Positions 1 to 6,201 of a stretch of 8,732 nt of DNA are shown piece after piece. The DNA comes from JAHJDO01 sp030671985 [NCBI: bacterium] (GTDB taxonomy: Bacteria; JAHJDO01): NCBI GenBank assembly GCA_030671985.1, contig DAOVHI010000056.1, positions 1 through 8,732 of the forward strand. Reading direction: 5' to 3'. Within the stretch, counting starts at the first letter, position 1. Each line of letters begins with the position of its first letter. Under the pieces are notes generated by a model. That model was not told the origin of the DNA. It saw nothing but the letters and a program-made list of their open reading frames with translations, and searched no databases. Both the position numbers and the translations under genes were made by a program.

Positions 1-1
1 A

Positions 2-2437
2 GTTAATGCCATAATAGGTTTCATTCAAGAGAATAAGGCAGAGAGGTCAATTCAGGCTTTAAAAAGGATGATTGTGCCTCACGCGAAGGTTTTCCGGGGT
101 GGAGAATTACTGCAGGTACACGCGAAAGAATTAGTACCCGGAGACATTATTTTCCTGGAAGAGGGCGATAGAATTCCTGCTGACGCGAGGCTTCTTGAAG
201 CAAAAAACACCAGGACGGTAGAGGCTTCTTTAACCGGCGAGTCACTTCCTGTTGACAAAGACATTAAAGTTCTGCCTGGAAAAACAGGTTTAGCTGACCG
301 TAAGAATATGGTATTGATGGGGACATTTGTTGCCGGCGGACAGGCTAAGGCTGTTGTGACAGCTACGGGCATTAAAACAGCCATTGGTAAAGTAGCTGAT
401 AGTATAGAAAATATAAAAAAAGCCAAGGGCCATTTTGCAGAGAAGACGGATATTCTGGCAAGACAAATGGGTATTATCGCGGTTGTTTGCGCGTTTATAG
501 TATTCCTGGTTGGTTTCTTTGCCAGAGGGTTTGAATTCTCTGAAATTTTTATTTTTACAATAGCTTCCCTTGTTGCCGGAATTCCGGAAGGATTGCCCGC
601 GGTACTCGTAATAGTACTTGCTATCGGCGCCCACAGGATGGCAAAAAGAAATGCTATTATTAGAACATTGCCGGCGACTGAAACCCTTGGAGTAGCAACA
701 ATTATCGCGACTGACAAGACAGGAACCCTCACTCAGAATACCATGAACGTTGAAAAAATAATTTTGCCGGGGGAAGATAAAATCACTGTTTCAGGAGAGG
801 GCTGGAAGCCTTCAGGGGATTTTTCGCGAAAAGATAATATCATTGCCCCATTAGAAAATTCTCGTTTATCAAAACTTTTACATATCTCTTGTATTTGTAA
901 TAACGCGCGGATAGTAAAAGAAGAGGGTGAAAAATATAAAATTATTGGTGACCCCACAGAGGCTGCTTTGGTTGTTCTCGCGGAAAAGGCCGGATTAAAA
1001 AAAGAAGAGTTGCTGGAAAAAGAAAAAAGAATAGACGATTTGCCATTTAATTCGGATTTGAAATATAGAGCATCGCTTTCAGTGCTTGTGGAAGAATATA
1101 AGAAGAAAGAAATTTATGTTATCGGAGCTCCGGAAGCTGTTCTCGCCCACTGCTCTTTTATGCTTGGGGAAAAAGGAGAGAAGAAGATAACACAAGAAGA
1201 GAGAGAGAAAGTTCTATCCGACATACAAGGCTTGGCAAAGAAAGCAATGAGAGTTCTTGGCTTAGCTTACAAGAGGGCTCCTGCCGGCACGGATAACCTG
1301 TCGGAAGATTTGGTCAATGATCTTGTTTTGGTCGGCGTTGTCGGCATGATCGATCCTCCCAGGCCCCAGGTCAAGGAGGCCATTGCTAAAGCTAGGAAAG
1401 CGGGCATTAGAGTTATCATGAAGACAGGAGACCATAAAGATACCGCGGTTGCTATCGCGCGTGAGATCGGGATGATCGGCGAAAAGGGAGAAGGTGAGTT
1501 TCCGGAGGCCCTTACCGAACAAGACTTGCTAAAGCTTTCAGAAGAAGAGTTTGAAGAAACGATTAAACATGTTTCTGTTTTTGCCAGGTTAACTCCTGGC
1601 ATGAAGCTAAGGATGGTTGGGGTTTTACAGAAACAAGGCCATATCGTTGCCATGACAGGAGATGGGGTTAATGATGCCCCTGCCCTTAAAAAAGCGGATA
1701 TCGGGGTTGCCATGGGTATCATTGGCACGGATGTCGCAAGAGAGGCAAGCGATATTGTGCTTGCCGATGATAATTTTGCTTCTATTGTGGACGCTATAGA
1801 AGAAGGAAGGACTGTTTTTACGAATACTAGACAGGCAAGCGCTTTTCTGATCACGACTAATTTCGCGGAAAGTATCAGTATTATCACGACGCTGCTTCTT
1901 GGCCTTCCATTGCCGTTGCTGCCTAGTCAGCTGTTATGGCTCAATTTGGTTACTGATGGGGTTACCGATGTTGCCTTAGCCGCTGAACCAAGCCATGAGG
2001 ATGTTTTAGAGGAACCTCCACGAAAGGGAAAAGAAAATATTTTATCAAAAGAAATTATTCCTTTCATTCTCATTATGGCCGGGATCATGGTTGTTCTTAC
2101 ATTAATTATTTTTAACGCCTACTTGCCGGGTGGAATAGAAAAGGCAAGAACAGGTGCATTTACGGTTATGGCATTCACTCAGTTATTTAATGTTTTAAAC
2201 ATGCGCTCACTTAAAAGATCTATTTTTAAGATAGGCCTTTTTAGCAATAAATTTATAGTCGCATCTCTTATCGCTTCCGTCTTTCTGCTGGCCATGGTAT
2301 TTTATGTCCCGTTTTTCCAAGGCATATTTCAATTTGTAGCTTTGGGTTTGTTAGAAATACTCAGTATAATCATTCTTTCGTCTTTGGTGTTATGGTCAGG
2401 TGAGTTGTACAAATATTGGAAACTACGGGTAGAATAA
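2..2437 (+). CDS. P2A-type cation-transporting P-type ATPase, probably Ca2+ pump (5' end missing)
   Basis: This is an inner-membrane pump that uses ATP to export or sequester a cation. The frame is open to the window edge, reading VNAIIGFIQENKAERSIQAL before the first internal ATG at 68, so the true start lies outside; 811 residues are visible. In visible-residue numbering the actuator motif TGES is at 78-81, M4 PEGLP at 195-199, the phosphorylated Asp in DKTGT at 238, and the hinge motif TGDGVNDAP at 552-560. MKTGDH lies between the last two. Ion-site residues typical of P2A Ca2+ pumps are present: Glu in PEGLP, Asn620 and Glu623 in M5 (NFAES), and Asn648, Thr651 and Asp652 in M6 (NLVTDG). 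In M8 the position of SERCA's site-I Glu appears to be Gln727 (FTQLFN), as in PMR1-like single-site pumps. The C-terminus is strongly hydrophobic (M7-M10). Ends at TAA 2435-2437. Ca2+ is inferred; Mn2+ or another cation is possible. Confidence 0.93.
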   Translation, partial: VNAIIGFIQENKAERSIQALKRMIVPHAKVFRGGELLQVHAKELVPGDIIFLEEGDRIPADARLLEAKNTRTVEASLTGESLPVDKDIKVLPGKTGLADRKNMVLMGTFVAGGQAKAVVTATGIKTAIGKVADSIENIKKAKGHFAEKTDILARQMGIIAVVCAFIVFLVGFFARGFEFSEIFIFTIASLVAGIPEGLPAVLVIVLAIGAHRMAKRNAIIRTLPATETLGVATIIATDKTGTLTQNTMNVEKIILPGEDKITVSGEGWKPSGDFSRKDNIIAPLENSRLSKLLHISCICNNARIVKEEGEKYKIIGDPTEAALVVLAEKAGLKKEELLEKEKRIDDLPFNSDLKYRASLSVLVEEYKKKEIYVIGAPEAVLAHCSFMLGEKGEKKITQEEREKVLSDIQGLAKKAMRVLGLAYKRAPAGTDNLSEDLVNDLVLVGVVGMIDPPRPQVKEAIAKARKAGIRVIMKTGDHKDTAVAIAREIGMIGEKGEGEFPEALTEQDLLKLSEEEFEETIKHVSVFARLTPGMKLRMVGVLQKQGHIVAMTGDGVNDAPALKKADIGVAMGIIGTDVAREASDIVLADDNFASIVDAIEEGRTVFTNTRQASAFLITTNFAESISIITTLLLGLPLPLLPSQLLWLNLVTDGVTDVALAAEPSHEDVLEEPPRKGKENILSKEIIPFILIMAGIMVVLTLIIFNAYLPGGIEKARTGAFTVMAFTQLFNVLNMRSLKRSIFKIGLFSNKFIVASLIASVFLLAMVFYVPFFQGIFQFVALGLLEILSIIILSSLVLWSGELYKYWKLRVE

Positions 2438-2443
2438 GGAGAA

Positions 2444-2459
2444 TGCTTCAATGGAAGCA
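2444..2459 (+). promoter_or_regulatory. Short perfect hairpin in the ATPase-rnk spacer
   Basis: TGCTTC (2444-2449) and GAAGCA (2454-2459) form a 6-bp perfect stem with loop AATG, just after a Shine-Dalgarno-like AAGGAG (2436-2441) that overlaps the ATPase stop. A second copy of the right arm, TGAAGCA at 2496-2502, could pair with TGCTTCA instead, and AGGTC (2459-2463) can pair with GACCT (2483-2487). No U-tract follows, so this is not an intrinsic terminator. Role unknown; possibly a structured leader for rnk. Confidence 0.3.
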
Positions 2460-2546
2460 GGTCACATTTGTTCATAATTGGAGACCTCTTTAGAGTGAAG
2501 CACTTAAAGAGAACTGAACGTAAATGAAAAAAAAGGGGGCTGATTC

Positions 2547-2963
2547 ATGGCAAAAAAGAAAATTTATATTACTGATTCAGATATAAGGCGACTCAGAGAG
2601 CTAATAAAAGTTGCCAGAGAGTTTGGGAAGGAAGACGAGATATACTTAAGAGACTTAGAAGAAGAGTTAAATCGGGGTAAAGTGGTCGAATCAAAGGTTA
2701 TTCCTGGAAATGTGATTACAATGAATTCAAAGATTAGAATTAAGAATTTGGATACTAATGAAGAGGTGATTTTTCGGTTGGTTTTTCCTGAAAACACCGA
2801 TTCCAGCCAAGATAAAATTTCAGTTTTAGCGCCAATTGGTACCGCGGCAATTGGGTATAAAGTTGGAGATATTATTGAGTGGAAAGTGCCTGTAGGGTTA
2901 GCAAAGCTACAAATTGAAGAAATTTTATATCAGCCTGAAGCTGCTAGAGATTATCATTTGTAG
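2547..2963 (+). CDS. rnk: Regulator of nucleoside diphosphate kinase (Rnk), GreA/GreB-family
   Basis: A 138-residue protein close to the usual Rnk length (about 136). The charged, helical N-terminus (residues 1-50, ending DLEEELNRGKVV) corresponds to the short Rnk coiled-coil. The C-terminal FKBP-like GreA/GreB domain shows the family signatures VITMNSKIRI, then ISVLAPIGTAAIGYKVGD, then the nearly invariant end LYQPEAARDYHL. Rnk proteins bind RNA polymerase near the secondary channel. Unlike GreA, their coiled-coil is too short to stimulate transcript cleavage, and in gamma-proteobacteria they affect nucleoside diphosphate kinase levels. The start is supported by an AAGGGGG ribosome binding site about 7 bases upstream of ATG 2547. 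The gene stands 109 bases after the ATPase with no obvious terminator between them, so read-through is possible. Ends with TAG. No lesions seen. Confidence 0.93.
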   Translation: MAKKKIYITDSDIRRLRELIKVAREFGKEDEIYLRDLEEELNRGKVVESKVIPGNVITMNSKIRIKNLDTNEEVIFRLVFPENTDSSQDKISVLAPIGTAAIGYKVGDIIEWKVPVGLAKLQIEEILYQPEAARDYHL

Positions 2964-3217
2964 AAAATCCTAAACGGTTAATATAAAGAAAAGTTCTTCT
3001 AGCAAGCTGCTTCAGTCGTTGTGGCGAGTATGGGTATAGGGCTAAAAGATATTAAAGAAAAGTGAAGTTCGCATAATATAGGCCTGTAATATAAATTATT
3101 TTTTCTACAGTTTTTACTGTGACATAGCATGAATTGATGTGTTGTGGCGCCAATTAATAAGCTGTAAAACAAAAATATAAAGCAAGATTATTTCTTTGTT
3201 TGTGCCGAGGCTATTTA
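2964..3217. other. Intergenic spacer between rnk and the permease
   Basis: No supported gene in these 254 bases. They are AT-rich and contain an 8-bp perfect palindrome TGGCGCCA (3145-3152), a small ACAGT-TTTT-ACTGT hairpin (3107-3120), and a 9-base direct repeat GTTGTGGCG (3018-3026 and 3141-3149). A weak promoter guess is TTGTGG (3142-3147), 17 bases, TAAAAC (3165-3170), which would put the palindrome on the -35 region as an operator would sit; this is inference only. Confidence 0.3.
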
Positions 3218-5047
3218 ATGAAATTAAAAAAAGAACTTACTCTTTTAGATGTGTTTTGCATTGCGACGGGCGCAATGATTAGTTCGGGGCTTTTTATACT
3301 TCCTGGACTAGCTCATGCTCAAGCGGGGCCAGCGGTTGTATTCTCTTATTTTCTTGCAGGGCTTCTGGCGTTAATGGGCATGCTATCGCAGGCTGAACTG
3401 GTTTCTGCAATGCCGAAAACAGGTGGAACGTATTTTTATGTAACGCGCAGTATGGGGCCTGCCGCAGGAACAATAGATGGATTAATTACATGGTTTTCTT
3501 TATCTTTAAAAACTGCGTTTGCGTTAGTCGGTATGGCAGCTTTTACGAGAATGTTTATTGCTGTTGAGATACACATAATTGCAGTAATCCTCTGTTCTGT
3601 TTTTGTTCTAATTAATATTATAGGAATAAAAGAAGTAGGAAGGGTGCAGCGTTTTTTAGTATTCGGACTTTTATTTATCTTGGGTTTTTATATTGTTCGT
3701 GGGGTGCCTGTTGTAAATGTAGATAATTTTAAGCCATTCTTTTCAAAAGGAATTGCCTCAGTCTTCTCGACGGCAGGATTTGTTTTTATTTCTTTCGGGG
3801 GCTTATTGAAGGTAGCAAGCGTTGCTGAAGAAGTTAGAAATCCTGAACGTACGATACCGGTTGGAATGATTTTATCGCTTTTTGTCGTGACAGTATTTTA
3901 TACGCTTGTTGTATTTGTAACCTCAGGCGTGCTTGGCGCAACAGAACTAGATCATTCGTTGACTCCTATTTCTGACGGAGCACGCGTTTTTTTAGGAAAA
4001 AATGGAGGTATTTTGCTGAATATAGCTGCTATATTGGCGTTTGTGTCAACAGCGAACGCAGGCATTATGGCTGCATCTCGTTATCCAACAGCTTTGGCTA
4101 ATGATGGTTTATTGCCTGAGTTCTTTGGAAAGATTAATAATCGTTTCAAAACACCTCATATCGCTATTATTTTTACAGGGATTAGCATCGGGATAGCTTT
4201 ATTCTTTGATTTATCTACCCTTGTAAAAATGGCATCTACTGTCCTAATTTGCACTTTTTTATTTTCTTGCCTAGCTGTTATTATTATGCGGGAAAGCAGG
4301 GTGCAGAATTATCACCCAATATTTAAATCTCCGATGTATCCTTGGGTACAAATTCTTGGGATTATTGGCTGTGGATTGCTAATATTTGAGATGGGAAAAG
4401 AATCTTTAATAGCTTTCGGCGTATTTATTCTAGGGGGTCTTTTTATTTATTGGTTTTATGGGAGGATTCGAGTTACACGGGAGTATGCACTGTTACATCT
4501 TATTGAGAGAATTACAGCAAAAGAACTTACCACTTATACACTGGAAACAGAGTTAAAAGAAATTATCCGGGAGAGGGATGATATTACGAAAGATAGATTT
4601 GATGATATTATTGAGAAATGTGTTGTCCTTGATATAGGCGAAGAAATGGAGCTTGTTGATTTCTTCAAATCAGTGTCTGATGCTCTCTCTAAAAGAGTAA
4701 AAGTTAAAACTTCTAACCTCTTCCAGCTAATTTCTGAAAGGGAAAGGGCAACGAGTACAGTGATAGCTCCCGGCATTGCAATACCGCATATTATTATTGA
4801 TGGTAAAGAATTGTTTGACGTGGTTTTGGTGAGATGTAAAAAGGGGATCAAATTTTCAGAATCTGCCTCAAAAGTCCATTCGGTATTTGTTCTAATTGGA
4901 TCAAAAGATGAAAGAAATTTCCATCTTCGCGCTTTGTCAGCAATTGCGCAGGTATCACAAGATTCTAATTTTATGAAGAAATGGATGTCTGCTAAGAACG
5001 AGAAGGCATTAAAAGATGTTGTGTTGTTGGGAAAAAGAATGCGATAA
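3218..5047 (+). CDS. APC-family amino acid permease fused to a C-terminal PTS EIIA domain
   Basis: A membrane transporter of the amino acid-polyamine-organocation superfamily with an added regulatory domain, 609 residues. I chose ATG 3218 because GAGG at 3207-3210 is correctly spaced; the longer TTG start at 3200 has no such site. TM1 carries the glycine-rich unwound-helix signature ATGAMISSGLFILPG (residues 16-30). TM2 and its loop have AELVSAMPKTGGTYFYV, and the intracellular loop near residue 205 has AEEVRNPERTIPVGM, both APC/CAT hallmarks. About 12 hydrophobic segments run to about residue 415. A charged linker follows, then an EIIA type-2 (fructose/mannitol/Ntr) domain from about 460 to the end. 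Its active-site motif GIAIPH places the phosphorylatable His at residue 524, followed by VRCKKGIKFSE and HSVFVLIGS, both typical of EIIA. Likely EIIA phosphorylation gates or senses transport; the substrate cannot be told from sequence. Probably co-transcribed with the stress protein 24 bases downstream. Confidence 0.9.
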   Translation: MKLKKELTLLDVFCIATGAMISSGLFILPGLAHAQAGPAVVFSYFLAGLLALMGMLSQAELVSAMPKTGGTYFYVTRSMGPAAGTIDGLITWFSLSLKTAFALVGMAAFTRMFIAVEIHIIAVILCSVFVLINIIGIKEVGRVQRFLVFGLLFILGFYIVRGVPVVNVDNFKPFFSKGIASVFSTAGFVFISFGGLLKVASVAEEVRNPERTIPVGMILSLFVVTVFYTLVVFVTSGVLGATELDHSLTPISDGARVFLGKNGGILLNIAAILAFVSTANAGIMAASRYPTALANDGLLPEFFGKINNRFKTPHIAIIFTGISIGIALFFDLSTLVKMASTVLICTFLFSCLAVIIMRESRVQNYHPIFKSPMYPWVQILGIIGCGLLIFEMGKESLIAFGVFILGGLFIYWFYGRIRVTREYALLHLIERITAKELTTYTLETELKEIIRERDDITKDRFDDIIEKCVVLDIGEEMELVDFFKSVSDALSKRVKVKTSNLFQLISERERATSTVIAPGIAIPHIIIDGKELFDVVLVRCKKGIKFSESASKVHSVFVLIGSKDERNFHLRALSAIAQVSQDSNFMKKWMSAKNEKALKDVVLLGKRMR

Positions 5048-5071
5048 GGAATACAAGAGAGAGGAGTGACT

Positions 5072-5975
5072 ATGAAACGGTTTAAAAATATTCTTTTAGT
5101 TTCAGATTTAAATCCTAAAGGGCGAAGCGCTTTGGGAGCGGGCTGTAACTTTAGCAAATAGGAATCAGGCGAATTTGACAATTGTCGATTTTATTAATGA
5201 TCTGCCTAAGTCTTTAAAGAAAATACAAACTGATATTCTTAAAGTAAAACAGCGGCAAATGGAAGAAGTAATTGCTCCTATCCGGGGGAAAGTCAGTAAT
5301 GTTTCTTGTCAGATTCTACAAGGCCGTCCTTTTGTGAAAATTATCCGTAAAGTGGTGCGGGATAAGCATGATTTGGTTATTATCCCGGCAGAAGGAAGAA
5401 CGCGCTTTAAGGAGCGCATCTTCGGTAGTACATCTATGCATCTCATGCGTAAATGCCCATGCCCTGTGTGGGTTGTTAAGCCTACTAGACGAAAGAAATA
5501 TTTTCATATTCTTGCTGCTGTTGATTTCAGCGAAATGAGAAGCTTCAAAAATTCCCTCAATACCAAAATTATGGATTTGGCATCATCTTTGGCAAAAAGG
5601 GATCGAAGTGATTTGCATATAATTTATGCTTGGCATGTATATGGAGAGGCTTTAATAGAGGGCGTTTCGCACGAAGAAATGCGAAAATTTGACAATGAAG
5701 CCCGGAACGAATACAAGAAAGAAATGAACCTGTTTCTTGCTAACTATAAATTAAATAAATCTTCTACTACAATACATATTAACAAAGGATCAGCGACTAA
5801 AGTCATTCCAGCTGCGATGAAAAATAATCATATTGATTTAATTGTTATGGGGACCGTTGGTCGAACCGGGCTGGCAGGCGTTTTTATTGGCAATACAGCA
5901 GAGGAAGTATTACAACAGGTAGACTGTTCGGTTTTGACTGTTAAGCCTGACGGGTTTGTTTCACCGGTTAAATAA
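5072..5975 (+). CDS. Tandem-domain universal stress protein, UspE-like, with a frameshift near 5126-5131
   Basis: A two-domain universal stress protein, about 300 residues if repaired, which matches UspE-type length. ATG 5072 follows GAGGAG (5061-5066) and opens MKRFKNILLVSDLNPK, a canonical Usp first strand. That frame hits TAG at 5159-5161, while the next frame carries ALWERAVTLANRNQANLTIV, the expected helix and second strand, and runs to TAA at 5973-5975. The break lies at 5112-5159, most likely at AGCGCT (5126-5131), where adding one GC gives a continuous RSALWERAV; skipping C5123 would also join the frames. Domain 1 ends with the UspE-like LMRKCPCPVWVVKP. Domain 2 ends with a nucleotide-binding-type loop GTVGRTGLAGVFIGNTAEEV (G-x2-G-x9-G then N-T) and DCSVLTVKPD. 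The remaining 850 bases are undamaged, so the lesion is recent or an artefact. A shorter protein from TTG 5175 would lack the first strand and is unlikely. Probable operon partner of the upstream permease. Confidence 0.85.
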
Positions 5976-6015
5976 GGGAGTCAGTAGTTGATGAACTTAT
6001 GGATGTAGAGAGTGC

Positions 6016-6037
6016 TGTTAGTCACGATCGGCTAACA
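6016..6037 (+). promoter_or_regulatory. Hairpin in the usp-PEPCK spacer
   Basis: TGTTAGTC (6016-6023), loop ACGATC, GGCTAACA (6030-6037): an 8-bp stem with one G-U wobble. It is followed by AAAACATG rather than a U-tract, so it is a poor intrinsic terminator. It may be an mRNA structure between the stress protein and PEPCK. No convincing promoter was seen in the spacer; TATAAC at 6066-6071 lacks a good -35. Confidence 0.35.
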
Positions 6038-6141
6038 AAACATGCTTCAATAGGGGCTAAAACAGTATAACAGTAGAAACCATTCGTCTGTTGCCTGCTC
6101 AGTTCTTAATTATTAATTGAATATCAGAGGAGAATGACGCA

Positions 6142-6201
6142 ATGTCTTACTCTGAAATAAAAACCATTGTAATAAAGGAGGATTCACATGTCAGACAATA
6201 A
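6142..6201 (+). CDS. Possible 19-residue leader ORF overlapping the PEPCK start
   Basis: ATG 6142 follows AGAGGAG (6126-6132) by 9 bases and encodes MSYSEIKTIVIKEDSHVRQ, ending at TAA 6199-6201, 14 bases inside the PEPCK gene in another frame. The PEPCK ribosome binding site AAAGGAGG (6174-6181) lies within this little ORF, so its translation could unmask or couple PEPCK initiation. No family is recognised and there is no run of regulatory codons as in amino acid attenuators. It may be chance; conservation of the ORF in relatives would decide. Confidence 0.25.
   Translation: MSYSEIKTIVIKEDSHVRQ

Noticed and set aside
79-732. Minus-strand ORF opposite the ATPase (also 1262-1522 and 1267-1887)
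   Set aside because: They mirror the ATPase codon pattern, show no domain signatures and lie opposite a gene with unmistakable motifs.
3003-3065. Short open stretch reading QAASVVVASMGIGLKDIKEK
   Set aside because: Protein-like composition but only 20 codons, a stop directly before it, no start with a ribosome binding site and no recognised family; possibly a gene relic but not supportable.
3200-3217. Six-residue N-terminal extension of the permease from TTG 3200
   Set aside because: No Shine-Dalgarno serves it, while GAGG at 3207-3210 fits ATG 3218, and the extension adds nothing typical of APC proteins.
5112-5159. Programmed +1 frameshift in the stress protein gene
   Set aside because: No slippery run, rare-codon stall or stimulatory stem was seen, and the same lesion type occurs in PEPCK, so a shared mutation or artefact is simpler.
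4534-5181. Minus-strand ORF opposite the EIIA domain
   Set aside because: Low-complexity Ser/Leu-rich translation with no family resemblance; it overlaps the permease EIIA domain and the stress protein start.
2443-6051. Repeated 10-mer ATGCTTCAAT in two spacers (2443-2452 and 6042-6051)
   Set aside because: A single 10-base match between AT-rich spacers is near chance expectation, and the flanks do not match.
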